This document shows positions 18,405 to 28,033 of a stretch of 64,000 nucleotides of DNA, in pieces. The translations under genes and the position numbers were made by a program. Numbering within the stretch: the stretch's first letter is position 1; each line of letters opens with the position of its first letter. A model generated the notes under the pieces. It was not told the DNA's origin. It was given only the letters and a program-made list of their open reading frames with translations, and did not search any database. This DNA is from Pseudanabaena sp. PCC 6802 (lineage in GTDB: Bacteria; Cyanobacteriota; Cyanobacteriia; Pseudanabaenales; Pseudanabaenaceae): positions 798,278-862,277 of the forward strand of contig NZ_KB235910.1 in the NCBI RefSeq assembly GCF_000332175.1, given 5' to 3'.

Positions 18405-19184
18405 TTACAACGCAAACACCTTGGCAATGCGGGCTTGGAAATCTTGCGCGGCTTTGTATGGATCGTCAGCTTGCTTAATCGGTCTGCCAATCACGACGTA
18501 ATCAGCACCGCTCAGGAAAGCCTCTTCTAGATCAACCGTTCTCTTTTGATCGTCAGTATTATCGACATTATCATTATCAACGGGCCTAATGCCTGGAGTA
18601 ACGATCAGGAAATTTTCACCCAGGTCATCTCTTAACGCTTTTGCTTCTAATCCAGACGAAATGACCCCATCACACCCTAATTGAAGGGCTCTCTTAGCTC
18701 TTGATAAAACCAGAGCTTTCTCATCGCACTGAAAGCCTAAATCTTCTAGATCTTTGCGATCTAGGCTAGTTAAGACAGTCACTGCTAGTATTTTTAGGTC
18801 TCCTTTCTCCGAAACTGCAGCTTCCAAAATTTTATCGTTCCCATGTACTGTAGCAAAGGTAGCGCCCTTATCCTTCAACTGTCTCACTGCGGAAGCAACA
18901 GTTTGGGGAATATCAAAAAACTTCAAGTCAACAAAAACTTTCTTTTTTTTCTCCACTAACTGCTTTACTAACTCGATATAGCCACCCGCCATGAAAAGTT
19001 GTAGACCAAGCTTATAAAATACAACTGTATCGTCAAGCTTTTCTACCATACTCATAGCTTCTTCGCTACTATCGAAGTCAAGAGCAACTATTAGTCTTTC
19101 TTTGACATCAATCGGCTTGGTAGATAAGTATGAAGAGCCATTCATCGCATCAGTTTTTGTGTTTAGAATTACAGAACTCCCCAT
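18405..19184 (-). CDS. pyrF: Orotidine 5'-phosphate decarboxylase
   Basis: The enzyme converts orotidine monophosphate to UMP, the last step of pyrimidine synthesis. The motif VDLKFFDIPQT (catalytic Lys-Asp array), VALDF near the N-terminus, TVHGND, and TPGIRP followed by VIGRPI at the C-terminus are all present. The length of 259 residues includes an N-terminal extension of about 25 residues before ERLIVALDF; an internal ATG (MNGSSYLS) could be the real start. The insertion NDNVDNTDD after GIRP is longer than in many enzymes. Confidence 0.96.
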   Translation of the reverse strand: MGSSVILNTKTDAMNGSSYLSTKPIDVKERLIVALDFDSSEEAMSMVEKLDDTVVFYKLGLQLFMAGGYIELVKQLVEKKKKVFVDLKFFDIPQTVASAVRQLKDKGATFATVHGNDKILEAAVSEKGDLKILAVTVLTSLDRKDLEDLGFQCDEKALVLSRAKRALQLGCDGVISSGLEAKALRDDLGENFLIVTPGIRPVDNDNVDNTDDQKRTVDLEEAFLSGADYVVIGRPIKQADDPYKAAQDFQARIAKVFAL

Positions 19185-19306
19185 TGGTTAGGCTAATTTT
19201 GAAAATTTAAGAAAACTCTTTAATTCTCTAACAAAAGTGAGCCTTAAAAACAAAATAGTTAAAACATATCTTGAGTTCGAGCTAACTTTACGGTATCTAA
19301 ACAAAC

Positions 19307-19693
19307 TTAGGTACCTTCCACTTTGCTGCGATACTCTGCGGCTGTCATAAACTCGTCGGCCTCCTCAGGATCGTCTACACGTACCTTGACTAGCCAGGAT
19401 ACACCATAGGGATCTTCGCCAAGTTGCTCGGGGTTATCGATCAAGCCAGAGTTAGTCTCTATCACTTCGCCACTTAAAGGAGCGTAAATATCCTCGACTG
19501 CCTTGACCGACTCTACGGTACCGAATGTCTCGCCTTTAGTCAGGCTGGTGTTAGGTTCTGGCAGATCGATGAACACAATATCGCCTAGTTGATCGATCGC
19601 AAAGGCAGTAATGCCAATCGTAGCTATATCGCCCTCAAGCCGAATATACTCGTGCGAGTCGGTGTACTTTAGATCGTCAGGATATTCAAACAT
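19307..19693 (-). CDS. gcvH: Glycine cleavage system H protein
   Basis: This lipoyl carrier protein shuttles the aminomethyl group between the P, T and L proteins of the glycine cleavage system, used in photorespiration. The 128-residue protein starts [16 protein letters not shown], the usual N-terminus. I therefore start at 19693, not the upstream in-frame ATG at 19771, which overlaps terC. The lipoylated lysine is K64 in [11 protein letters not shown]. It lies 34 bp after the terC stop on the same strand. Confidence 0.97.
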   Translation of the reverse strand: MFEYPDDLKYTDSHEYIRLEGDIATIGITAFAIDQLGDIVFIDLPEPNTSLTKGETFGTVESVKAVEDIYAPLSGEVIETNSGLIDNPEQLGEDPYGVSWLVKVRVDDPEEADEFMTAAEYRSKVEGT

Positions 19694-19727
19694 GCTCGAT
19701 CGCCCTATGTTGCTTTTGTCTGTGCTT

Positions 19728-20486
19728 TTATGTTTTTTTAATGACTTCTTCGTCAGGCTGCTCGATCGCAACAGCGCTCAGGTTTAACTCTGGTAAATCT
19801 GGTAATTTTGATTTTGTATGCTTTGAGAAGCCCCATAAAAATATACCTGCTATGCAGGCTAGCATCAACCACTCAGGCGGGACATAGGCATCGGCAATCA
19901 CCTTAAGTAATAGGCGGCACCCCACCAGCCCCACAATTAAATAACCCGCTGCCTCTAGACGCGCAAATTCTGCTAGCAGCTTAATAAATATCTCAGCGAG
20001 TAGGCGCAGAGCAACAATACCGATAAATCCTCCCAATAATACCAGCCAGGTTTCCCGCGCTACGGCGACCGCCGCTGTCACGCTGTCGAGCGAAAATGCC
20101 AAATCCGTAAGAGATACAAGCAAAACAACTTGCCAAAGTTTGTCCGCCACGGGAACGGCTTCGCCTTCAGCGTGGGGCTTAGCACTAGCAAAAAAATACT
20201 TGCCAGCCAGCCAGAGTAGGTAAGTCGCTCCTAACAACTCAAACTGCCAATACTGAATCACCCAGGTTGCAGTCAGAATCAGGATTATACGCAGTACGAA
20301 CGCACCGATAATGCCATACTGCAATGCCCATTCTTCCTGCTTGGGATCGGGAAGACTACGGACTAAAGCTGCCAGGGCGATCGCATTATCAGCAGACAAA
20401 ATCGCCTCTAGCAAGACCAAAACCAAGATTATTGGTAGAGTTTCAATCCGTAAGGAACCACCCCAGATGTTTAAGCGATCGAGCAT
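19728..20486 (-). CDS. TerC-family integral membrane protein
   Basis: The 252-residue protein has about seven helices. [12 protein letters not shown] and [11 protein letters not shown] carry the conserved membrane acidic residues of the TerC family, which are linked to metal (Mn, Ca) transport or, in plants, thylakoid membrane insertion. The start [13 protein letters not shown] at 20486 fits the family better than the upstream ATG at 20552. The C-terminus is acidic and cytoplasmic. Substrate is not determinable here. Probably co-transcribed with gcvH. Confidence 0.88.
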   Translation of the reverse strand: MLDRLNIWGGSLRIETLPIILVLVLLEAILSADNAIALAALVRSLPDPKQEEWALQYGIIGAFVLRIILILTATWVIQYWQFELLGATYLLWLAGKYFFASAKPHAEGEAVPVADKLWQVVLLVSLTDLAFSLDSVTAAVAVARETWLVLLGGFIGIVALRLLAEIFIKLLAEFARLEAAGYLIVGLVGCRLLLKVIADAYVPPEWLMLACIAGIFLWGFSKHTKSKLPDLPELNLSAVAIEQPDEEVIKKT

Positions 20487-20726
20487 TATTAGCGATATAA
20501 ACCTAAAAATAATTTGAGCATCGCAAAACAGCTTAGCTTTTAAGTGCGTCAAAACTAATTATAGGTTGTGAGTCTTAATAATTGAGCCTAACGCAAGGTA
20601 GAGGTTGATTATTTGAGATCGTCATCAACCCCAATTCCAGGTGTAGGGGGCGGGTTTTGCATAAGCATTACCAGTGTCAAGCCAGAACTTTTTGCTAAAC
20701 TTGCCCTTACATGTAGCTATTGCATA

Positions 20727-21791
20727 CTATCTACCGCTGTAGTTTTGCTCGATCCAGTCTTTGTAAGCTCCCGTCCGTACCCGATCCACCCATTCAGAAT
20801 GGCTGAGATACCACTCTACAGTTTTTTGTAAGCCAGTCTGGAAATTTTCCTTGGGTTGCCAACCTAATTCCTGCTTCAGCTTATGGCAATTAATGGCATA
20901 GCGTCTGTCGTGTCCGGGGCGATCTTTAATGAACGTAATGAGGGAGGAGTGCCTAAAGTTTGGTTTGGGTGCCAGGCGATCGACGATCTCGCAAATTGTT
21001 TCTACTACCTCTAAGTTGGCGCGTTCGCTCTCACCGCCGATGTTGTAAGTTTGCCCCACCTGACCTTGCAATAAAACTAGATAAATGGCATCGCAGTGAT
21101 CTTCCACATAAAGCCAATCCCTCACGTTTTGCCCATCACCATAAATTGGCAATGGTTTACCTTCCAAAGCGTTGAGGATTGTCAAGGGGATTAATTTTTC
21201 CGGGAACTGGTATGGCCCGTAGTTATTGGAGCAGTTGGTGGTTAGCGTCGGCAGGCCATAGGTATGATGGTAGGCTCGCACGAGGTGATCCGCCGCTGCC
21301 TTTGATGCAGCATAGGGGCTATTGGGTGCATAGGGAGTTTGTTCGGTAAAGGCAGGATCTGCGCTGTCGAGGGAACCGTACACTTCGTCAGTGGATACGT
21401 GCAGAAAGCGAAATTCCTCGCGTTTTTGGGGCGACAAGCTCTGCCAATAAAAACGACTCGCTTCCAGCAGTTGAAACGTACCGACTACGTTAGTCTGAAT
21501 AAATTCATCGGGACTAGCGATCGAGCGATCGACATGGCTTTCCGCCGCAAAATTCACGATCGCCTGCGGTTGATATTTTTTGAGCAGGTAAGTAACGAGT
21601 TCGGCATTGCCAATGTCACCTTGCACGAAGTGGTAGTCGGGATCGCCACCTAATTCAGCGAGAGTCTGTAAATTTCCAGCATAGGTGAGCTTATCGAGAT
21701 TGATCGTCTCCGCCCATTTTTGCTGTCTGGCCTTCAGTACAAAATTCGCACCGATAAACCCAGCCCCGCCTGTAACTAATATGGTTTCCAT
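20727..21791 (-). CDS. rfbB: dTDP-glucose 4,6-dehydratase
   Basis: This short-chain dehydrogenase turns dTDP-glucose into dTDP-4-keto-6-deoxyglucose, the first committed step to dTDP-rhamnose for surface polysaccharide. The NAD motif GGAGFIG (7-13), STDEVYGSL, YAASKAAADHLV with the catalytic Tyr and Lys, and NNYGPYQFPEKLIPL are all present, and the 354-residue length is normal. The other rfb genes are not next to it. Confidence 0.95.
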   Translation of the reverse strand: METILVTGGAGFIGANFVLKARQQKWAETINLDKLTYAGNLQTLAELGGDPDYHFVQGDIGNAELVTYLLKKYQPQAIVNFAAESHVDRSIASPDEFIQTNVVGTFQLLEASRFYWQSLSPQKREEFRFLHVSTDEVYGSLDSADPAFTEQTPYAPNSPYAASKAAADHLVRAYHHTYGLPTLTTNCSNNYGPYQFPEKLIPLTILNALEGKPLPIYGDGQNVRDWLYVEDHCDAIYLVLLQGQVGQTYNIGGESERANLEVVETICEIVDRLAPKPNFRHSSLITFIKDRPGHDRRYAINCHKLKQELGWQPKENFQTGLQKTVEWYLSHSEWVDRVRTGAYKDWIEQNYSGR

Positions 21792-21876
21792 TTACTCAGT
21801 GTCATTCAATTATCGTGCCTATTTATGCTAAATCATCGCTCCTTAAATTGCAGGCAAATTTGCTATGGGCTAATCC

Positions 21877-22959
21877 CTACACAAGACATTCTGTCAGTTG
21901 TCGTTGCAATTCAGCGCGATCGAGATGGCGACCGATTAGCACGAGCTGGTTAGTGGGAGGTTTGAGCCGATCCTCGGTTTTAAGCTCGTAGCGCTTGCCG
22001 CTGAGTTGGAAAATATAGCGGTTGGGAATGCCTGAAAACCAGAGAATTCCCTTCGCCCTAAATACATCTACAGGTAACTGTTTGTCGAGGAAATTTTGGA
22101 AGCGATCGAGGTCAAAGGGGCGATCGCTTTGGAATGAGATGGAGACAAATCCATCATTCTCTAAATGATGCGAGTGATGGTGGTGATGGTCGTGGTCGTG
22201 ATGGTCGCGATCGTGGTCGTGATGGTCGCGATCGTGATGGTCGTGGTCATGATGATGGGCGCGATCGTGCTCTGATTCTGGCTCGGATTCGATTAGATCT
22301 GGATTGTTCAGGTTGACATCCAGGATTAACGGTAGAGGCACGACACCGTGACGCGATCGCAACATTCTCGCTCCAGATTTCTGCTCGCCAATATAAGTCT
22401 CTAACTCAGCAATTTTTTCTTCAGAAGCGAGGTCAGTTTTGTTGAGCAAAATGATATCGCCATACATAATCTGACTGAAAGCTGCTTCGCTGTTGTAGTG
22501 TTCTGGCGTGAAGGACTCCGCATCAATAACGGTGAGGATGGAGTCGAGTCTTGTCAAGTGCTGCAATTCCGTACCTAAAAACGTGAGCGCGATCGGCAGA
22601 GGATCGGCAACGCCCGTGGTTTCCACCACCAAATAATCAATGCGATCGCTCTTTTCCAGAACGCTATAAACCGCATCCACCAAACCGTCGTTAATCGTGC
22701 AGCAGATACAGCCATTGCTCAGTTCCACCATATCCTGGTCTACCGAAACCAGCAGTTGACTGTCGATGTTGATATCGCCAAACTCATTTACCAGAACGGC
22801 TACCTTGAGATCCTGTTGGTTCTGCAAAATATGGTTGAGCAAAGTAGTTTTGCCACTCCCCAAAAAGCCCGTGATAATCGTAACGGGCATACCGCGCTTC
22901 GGAATATCAATGCCGACAGTTGCTTGAGTATCTGAGGTTTGCATATTTGCGATCGCCAA
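21877..22959 (-). CDS. COG0523 (CobW-like) GTPase with His/Asp-rich metal loop
   Basis: G3E-family P-loop GTPases of this group act as zinc or cobalt metallochaperones. Present are the Walker A GFLGSGKT (31-38), the metal-binding GCICC (83-87), NKTD for guanine recognition, and a C-terminal CobW_C domain. Between the domains, about residues 228-266, lies a stretch rich in His and Asp (HDHDHHDRDHHD-like), encoded by imperfect 6- to 9-bp tandem repeats at about 22158-22268. Such loops store or bind zinc. An alternative start is M6 (22944). The metal is not provable from sequence. Confidence 0.9.
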   Translation of the reverse strand: MAIANMQTSDTQATVGIDIPKRGMPVTIITGFLGSGKTTLLNHILQNQQDLKVAVLVNEFGDINIDSQLLVSVDQDMVELSNGCICCTINDGLVDAVYSVLEKSDRIDYLVVETTGVADPLPIALTFLGTELQHLTRLDSILTVIDAESFTPEHYNSEAAFSQIMYGDIILLNKTDLASEEKIAELETYIGEQKSGARMLRSRHGVVPLPLILDVNLNNPDLIESEPESEHDRAHHHDHDHHDRDHHDHDRDHHDHDHHHHHSHHLENDGFVSISFQSDRPFDLDRFQNFLDKQLPVDVFRAKGILWFSGIPNRYIFQLSGKRYELKTEDRLKPPTNQLVLIGRHLDRAELQRQLTECLV

Positions 22960-23014
22960 TGATGAAACTGTAATTTTCCCACTATTTTATACCAGCGTTT
23001 TAGGGCAGGCACGA

Positions 23015-23130
23015 GGCGCTGCCCCTACAGTTTGTAAATTTTCTCGTGCGAACAACTTATATCAAACCCTCTTGTAGTCGCAACTTTCGGTCGCCAGACA
23101 ATATTTAGGAATAATTAACGCGGATTTGGT
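23015..23130. repeat. Family C repeat, copy 1
   Basis: The right part (TTGTAGTCGCAACTTTCGG, then AATAATTAACGCGGATTTGGT ending at 23130) matches the copy at 45938-46051. The left boundary is unclear; CGCTGCCCCTACAG near 23018 may belong to a different fragment. Confidence 0.55.
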
Positions 23131-23131
23131 A

Positions 23132-23656
23132 TTACCTGCCAGGAGATCGCCCATCTTTGCCAATAATGCGCTCGTAGCCCATATAAGCAATACCCAGCAG
23201 AATGGCTAGCAAAAACAAAAATGTCGAAAATGGCATGTAGGAGAAGAAAATAATATAAACGCGGTGCGATAGCCAGGAAATTACTAGAAACACGCCTGCA
23301 ATTACGGCTAAACCCTGCAATACTCTAAATGCAGGGATCTGGTCTAGCGGCATGCGTTTTGAAGACATCCACAGCGAGGCAATTACGTAATAAATCGGCA
23401 CCAATAACAAGAATAAGTCCGCTTCCTTTACTACCCTCGCCCAGCCGCCTTGATTGGTGGCATAGGCCAGATAGCCCGCCCACAGCAACAAGCTGAACAC
23501 TGCTAAGCCCAAATTAACGCTGAGTACAAACGGTTCCTCGCGACGACCGGGAATAAGATAGCAAATTAACCAGGTCAACCAGGGCAGCGCTAGAACCACC
23601 GCTATAGCGATCGCGCGGTTCTCCATAAGCTGCTGAAAAAAGGATTCAAGGGTCAT
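23132..23656 (-). CDS. Unknown membrane protein
   Basis: No family is recognised. The 174-residue protein has five likely helices (about 15-34, 44-65, 79-96, 108-127 and 136-157) and a short basic tail. A conserved-looking segment RMPLDQIPAFRVLQGLAVI lies between helices three and four. It ends two bases past a family C repeat and is 15 bp downstream of the solute-binding gene at 23672 on the same strand, so it may be co-transcribed with it. Confidence 0.6.
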   Translation of the reverse strand: MTLESFFQQLMENRAIAIAVVLALPWLTWLICYLIPGRREEPFVLSVNLGLAVFSLLLWAGYLAYATNQGGWARVVKEADLFLLLVPIYYVIASLWMSSKRMPLDQIPAFRVLQGLAVIAGVFLVISWLSHRVYIIFFSYMPFSTFLFLLAILLGIAYMGYERIIGKDGRSPGR

Positions 23657-23671
23657 AGCGATTTATGTTGG

Positions 23672-25090
23672 TTAAGGCAAGACAAAATCGTAGCCAAAGC
23701 CGGAGCGCTTACCTGGTGCAACTTTGACCAGTACGGCAGGACTGTTGCGATCGCCAGATGTCTGAAACTGAATTCGACTCGCCGCGCCTTCCGTCGAGAA
23801 GTTTGGATCGGCAAGCGCCTTTTGCAGACCTGCGCGAGTACTATCCTGCTTGAGTCCCGAGAGAATTGCCTGCGTAGCATCATAGGCCATTGCCGTACGC
23901 CAGTTCACATCGCCACCCCAGAGACGCTCTGCTTGTTTGGGAAAGGTGGCAGCAGGGTTGGCTAAAATATGCCACGGCACAGCTAGAACCATATCCACAG
24001 TTTCACTACCACCCACTTGCAGGGTTTTGGCAGTGTACATGCTGTCACCACCGATAATTGGCAATTGCCTGCGATTAGTTGCTACTACCTGTAATGCCCG
24101 ATCTAGCGTAGCTGCATTGGTTGCCAGCATAATTACCTCTGCACCTTTCGTCTTTGCCTGGTTCAGACTTTGAACGGCATCAAATCCAGCGCCACTCAAG
24201 TCAAACTCGGTTACTACCTGACCGCCATCGCCAAACACCGCAGTCGTAAACTCATCTTTGAGCGATTTGCTATACGAGCTATTCGAGTTAAAAAATACGA
24301 CGGCTCTTTTCTTTTTAATTTGATTTAGCATGTAGCGGGATAGGGAATTGGCGGCAAAGCGATCGCTAGGAACAGTACGAAAAATATAATTACCAAATCC
24401 AGATAACTGCACTGACGTACTGGTCGGCGAAATCAACACTAGTTGTCCTGCCTGATAGACCTTTGCCGATGCCAGAGTTGCATCGCTGCCAAAATTACCC
24501 ACTACGCCTAAGATGTCAGGATTGGCAACAAACACTTGGGCAACCTGCGCCGCGATCGCCGGATCGTTACCGTCATCGGCAATTATTACCTGTACTGGCA
24601 CGCCATTAATTCCACCGGACTGGTTAAGCGTATCTTGAGCCTGTGCCACCCCGCGCAAGATCTCCTTCGCCACATTTTCATTGCCGCTAATCGGCGCAGA
24701 TACAGCGATTTTCAAACTCCTGGCATTACCAATTCGGGCGTTGTTGAGATAGATCAAAGCCTCAGGATCGTTACGCTCAGAACGCAGGCTTGCTTCTAGC
24801 GAGGCGATCGCTGTTTGCCAGTTACCGGAGGCGATCGCTTGCACGCCTGCTTGCTTATTGGAGTTTGTGGCTGAAGCAATTAGAATCCTGTCGCCTTGAC
24901 TGATACGACTATCCACCGCCCCCACATTGGAAGAACTGGTTGGAGATGCTCCCGGACTAGCAGTTTGGCTGGAATTAGATATGCCGCTGAGAATGTTATT
25001 CCTAAATAGCCATAGCCCGCCACCCGCCGCCCCCGCCGTAATTAAGAGCGTAACTAGAAGCGCAACTGTTTCCTTACCACTTTTTGCCAT
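23672..25090 (-). CDS. Branched-chain amino acid type solute-binding protein
   Basis: The 472-residue protein is a type I periplasmic binding protein (LivJ/receptor-like family): KIAVSAPISGNENVAKEILRG, GVPVQVIIADDGNDP, ILGVVGNFGSDATLASA and FRTVPSDRFAA are typical. A signal anchor (VALLVTLLITAGAAGGGLWLF) starts it. I start at MAKSGKET (25090); the frame upstream to 25189 overlaps the neighbour. A segment of about 60 residues before the binding domain (RILIASATNSNKQAGVQA..NWQTAIASLEASL) looks like a TPR pair. No permease or ATPase genes are adjacent. Its leader resembles that of the upstream gene. Confidence 0.88.
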   Translation of the reverse strand: MAKSGKETVALLVTLLITAGAAGGGLWLFRNNILSGISNSSQTASPGASPTSSSNVGAVDSRISQGDRILIASATNSNKQAGVQAIASGNWQTAIASLEASLRSERNDPEALIYLNNARIGNARSLKIAVSAPISGNENVAKEILRGVAQAQDTLNQSGGINGVPVQVIIADDGNDPAIAAQVAQVFVANPDILGVVGNFGSDATLASAKVYQAGQLVLISPTSTSVQLSGFGNYIFRTVPSDRFAANSLSRYMLNQIKKKRAVVFFNSNSSYSKSLKDEFTTAVFGDGGQVVTEFDLSGAGFDAVQSLNQAKTKGAEVIMLATNAATLDRALQVVATNRRQLPIIGGDSMYTAKTLQVGGSETVDMVLAVPWHILANPAATFPKQAERLWGGDVNWRTAMAYDATQAILSGLKQDSTRAGLQKALADPNFSTEGAASRIQFQTSGDRNSPAVLVKVAPGKRSGFGYDFVLP

Positions 25091-25185
25091 ATTCTCAGCC
25101 AGAGTATATTTAAAATCGTATACCGTATAGCCAAATAATATCGCGGTTAAAGGAACTGTCAGGTTCGCTGTACTGGCGATCGCCT

Positions 25186-26154
25186 TCACCTGATGGGCAC
25201 AAAACCCAGCCGTTGTAGAGTTTGTTGACTTTGTGGAGATAAAGCTAGATCGACGAATTGCTTAACTGCGGGACTGGTTTGCTTGCGTACCGCTAAAAAC
25301 AGGCTGCGACTAATTGGATAAGCGCCGCTTTTCACTGCATCAACATCGAGTGGCGATTTCCCCTCAATCGATACAATCCTGACAATTTCCTGGTTAGCAA
25401 CTTGAGACACCGTGGCATAACTAATACCGTTATTGCCAATAGTTCTAAGAATGGCAGTAGTTTCGTCCTGCGGCCAAGTGATGAAGTTGGCGCTATCGGG
25501 CGCAAATGGTTGACCTAGCATTACCGTATCCTGGAAAAGCGATCGCGTGCCACTAGTTGTAGCGCGGTTAATTACTTTGATGGGCAGATTAGTGCCGCCA
25601 ACCTGCGACCAGTTCGTAATTTTACCTGAGTAAATATCGCGTAATTGACCTACTGTTAGATCGCTTTTAAACGGGTTATTACTTCCAATTACTACGGCGA
25701 TAGAATCTTTGGCGATCGCGATTAGCTGAATACCTGCCTGTGCTTCGTTCGGTTTAAGCGGACGCGAACTAGCTGCGATGACTACAGAATTATTAATCAG
25801 ATTTTGAATGCCCTTATCAGTACCGCCTGGTTTACCATCAGGTATGCCAAATGTCGTGGGAATATTAGGATTAAGCTGCGCGTAAGCATTGCGTAATTCT
25901 CTAATTGGCAGCACTAAAGTCGTACTACCATCAATGCTCAAAACACTAGGATCTGGTACTGATGTATCTAAGCTAACGCCGTTGGATGGAGTTGAGACTG
26001 ATGTACTATTTGGGGTCGGAGAATTTAATGGTTGTGGGCTATTGACTTTGGGATTGTTTGCATTTTGTTGAAAATACCAATAGCCTCCTCCAGCAACACC
26101 AGCAGTAACTAGAAGGGTTAGTAATAGTGCCGTTGTCTCTTTACCTCTAGCCAT
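25186..26154 (-). CDS. PstS-like solute-binding protein
   Basis: The 322-residue protein belongs to the phosphate-type type II binding family: DGSTTLVLPIRELRNAY, FGIPDGKPGGTDKGIQNL, LTVGQLRDIYSGKITNW, NRATTSGTRSLFQ are characteristic. Its N-terminus (MARGKETTALLLTLLVTAG, then VAGGGYWYF) closely matches that of the following gene, which encodes a protein of another fold. A Pro/Ser/Thr linker (36-60) joins leader and domain. Phosphate binding is possible but such proteins also bind other oxyanions. No pst genes are adjacent. The stop is about 95 bp before the next start. Confidence 0.88.
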   Translation of the reverse strand: MARGKETTALLLTLLVTAGVAGGGYWYFQQNANNPKVNSPQPLNSPTPNSTSVSTPSNGVSLDTSVPDPSVLSIDGSTTLVLPIRELRNAYAQLNPNIPTTFGIPDGKPGGTDKGIQNLINNSVVIAASSRPLKPNEAQAGIQLIAIAKDSIAVVIGSNNPFKSDLTVGQLRDIYSGKITNWSQVGGTNLPIKVINRATTSGTRSLFQDTVMLGQPFAPDSANFITWPQDETTAILRTIGNNGISYATVSQVANQEIVRIVSIEGKSPLDVDAVKSGAYPISRSLFLAVRKQTSPAVKQFVDLALSPQSQQTLQRLGFVPIR

Positions 26155-26292
26155 GCTCGCTATCTCAAGTAATAATATTGGACTTTGTTAATTTTAGTTA
26201 AGTATTTTGTGCAAAAAGAAATATTTGCTTTAGTCTTTACTTTAAGGGACTTAATTCCCTGTTAAATCATACCCATATTAATTCGCAATATT
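26155..26292 (+). promoter_or_regulatory. psbA upstream region
   Basis: An AT-rich 138-bp region separates psbA from the divergent solute-binding gene. It contains a small inverted repeat AGGGA-CTTAAT-TCCCT (26245-26260) about 33 bp before the ATG, in the expected position for an untranslated leader or operator. I cannot assign -35 and -10 boxes firmly. Confidence 0.4.
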
Positions 26293-27375
26293 ATGACAAC
26301 CACAGCACAAAGACGCGAAAGCGCCTCCTTGTGGGATCAATTTTGCAACTGGATCACCAGCACTGACAACCGCCTCTACATTGGCTGGTTTGGCGTACTG
26401 ATGATTCCTTGCTTAATTGCTGCTACAGCATGCTTCGTAATCGCCTTCATTGCCGCACCTCCTGTGGACATCGACGGTATCCGCGAGCCTGTTTCCGGCT
26501 CGTTAGTCTATGGCAACAACATGATTTCTGGTGCTGTAGTTCCTTCTTCCAACGCTATTGGCTTGCACTTTTACCCCATTTGGGAAGCAGATAGCTTAGA
26601 TGAGTGGCTCTACAATGGTGGCCCTTACCAATTTGTAATTTTCCACTTCATCATCGGCATTTGCTGCTGGATGGGTCGTGAATGGGAAATGAGCTACCGC
26701 TTGGGTATGCGTCCCTGGATCGCTGTTGCTTACAGCGCTCCCGTCGCCGCTGCTCTAGCCGTATTCTTGATCTACCCAATCGGCCAAGGCTCCTTCTCCG
26801 ATGGTATGCCTCTGGGGATTTCCGGTACGTTCAACTTCATGATCGTGTTCCAAGCCGAGCACAACATCCTGATGCACCCATTCCATATGCTGGGTGTTGC
26901 TGGTGTCTTCGGTGGCAGTTTGTTCAGTGCCATGCACGGTTCGTTGGTAACCTCCAGCTTGATCCGCGAAACCACTGAGAACGAGTCTGCAAACTATGGT
27001 TACAAGTTCGGTCAAGAGGAAGAAACCTACAACATCGTTGCCGCTCACGGTTACTTTGGTCGTTTGATCTTCCAATATGCCAGCTTCAACAACAGCCGCG
27101 CTCTGCACTTCTTCTTGGCACTGTGGCCAGTGGCAGGTATCTGGTTCACCTCCTTGGGTGTAAGCACGATGGCGTTCAACCTGAATGGTTTCAACTTCAA
27201 CCAGTCAATTACTGACAGCCAGGGGCATGTGGTGCCAAGCTGGGCAGACGTAATCAACCGCGCTAACCTGGGTATGGAAGTCATGCACGAGCGCAACGCT
27301 CACAACTTCCCGCTCGACTTAGCAGCAGTAAACGTTGCTCCAGTAGCACTAACCGCTCCCGCGATTGGCGGCTAA
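26293..27375 (+). CDS. psbA: Photosystem II reaction centre protein D1
   Basis: D1 binds the special-pair chlorophyll, pheophytin, QB and the Mn4Ca cluster. All key residues are in place: Y161, D170, E189, H190, H198, H215, S264, H272, H332, E333, D342 and A344 (C-terminal processing after A344 removes 16 residues). Residue 130 is Glu, the high-light-type state. Residues G80, F158 and T286 exclude the micro-aerobic D1' type. Residue 144 is Ala, where most D1 proteins have Cys, and 126 is Trp where Tyr is usual. At 360 residues the length is standard. The gene is monocistronic and ends in a strong terminator. Confidence 0.99.
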   Translation: MTTTAQRRESASLWDQFCNWITSTDNRLYIGWFGVLMIPCLIAATACFVIAFIAAPPVDIDGIREPVSGSLVYGNNMISGAVVPSSNAIGLHFYPIWEADSLDEWLYNGGPYQFVIFHFIIGICCWMGREWEMSYRLGMRPWIAVAYSAPVAAALAVFLIYPIGQGSFSDGMPLGISGTFNFMIVFQAEHNILMHPFHMLGVAGVFGGSLFSAMHGSLVTSSLIRETTENESANYGYKFGQEEETYNIVAAHGYFGRLIFQYASFNNSRALHFFLALWPVAGIWFTSLGVSTMAFNLNGFNFNQSITDSQGHVVPSWADVINRANLGMEVMHERNAHNFPLDLAAVNVAPVALTAPAIGG

Positions 27376-27428
27376 CTTGAATGGTTATGTCCGATCGATT
27401 CGTATCGATTAGGTAAATCTAAATTAGA

Positions 27429-27460
27429 AACAAGCGCCCACTATTTGGTGGGCGCTTGTT
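27429..27460 (+). terminator. psbA terminator
   Basis: A perfect 13-bp stem (AACAAGCGCCCAC / GTGGGCGCTTGTT) with a six-base loop lies 54 bp after the psbA stop and ends in TTGTTGTT. Confidence 0.9.
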
Positions 27461-27484
27461 GTTAGTGGAGTTGTCGATCTAAAA

Positions 27485-28033
27485 ATGCTATTACGTCTAT
27501 TTTTGGCACTACTACCACCACGATCGATTCAGGCTGAAATCGCTGAGATTCAGAAATACTTCAGCGATCGCTACGATAGCCGAGCTGCGCTTAGATCTCC
27601 TCCCCACATAACATTGCAAGCCCCATTTACGCAATCTCCCGAAAACATAGCAATCTTACATAAATCTCTGAAAGAATTTGCCCATAACTTTACAACAGTC
27701 CCGATTACCTTAAATGGTTTTGCTGCCTTTGCACCGCGAGTTATCTACGTTGATGTAGTTCAGTCCCCTGCGCTGATGGCCATACAAACAGAGCTGGCTC
27801 AGTATATGGGAACTAAAGTGGGTATTAGAGATGAAAATGCTCGAACTCGGCCCTTTAAACCGCATGTGACTGTAGCATTTCGCGACCTGAGCAAGCCAAA
27901 CTTCCAAGCTGCCTGGACGGAGTTTAAGACAAGATCTATAAGTTTTGAGTTCGATGCTAATTTCCTCACGCTTTTGCAACATGATGGTCGGAGATGGCAT
28001 ATTAATGCAGAATTCCCCTTTAATTCACCCTGA
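27485..28033 (+). CDS. LigT/2'-5' RNA ligase-like 2H phosphoesterase
   Basis: The 2H superfamily cleaves or ligates 2'-5' or cyclic phosphodiester bonds in RNA or nucleotides. The 182-residue protein has both HxTx motifs: H41 in PPHITLQAPF and H127 in FKPHVTVAFR, with about 85 residues between them, the usual spacing. The gene starts 25 bp after the psbA terminator and is probably separately expressed. Substrate is unknown. Confidence 0.9.
   Translation: MLLRLFLALLPPRSIQAEIAEIQKYFSDRYDSRAALRSPPHITLQAPFTQSPENIAILHKSLKEFAHNFTTVPITLNGFAAFAPRVIYVDVVQSPALMAIQTELAQYMGTKVGIRDENARTRPFKPHVTVAFRDLSKPNFQAAWTEFKTRSISFEFDANFLTLLQHDGRRWHINAEFPFNSP

Noticed and set aside
22134-22316. Gly/Arg/Asp-rich open frame opposite the COG0523 GTPase
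   Set aside because: It is the antisense of the His/Asp repeat region with no independent support.
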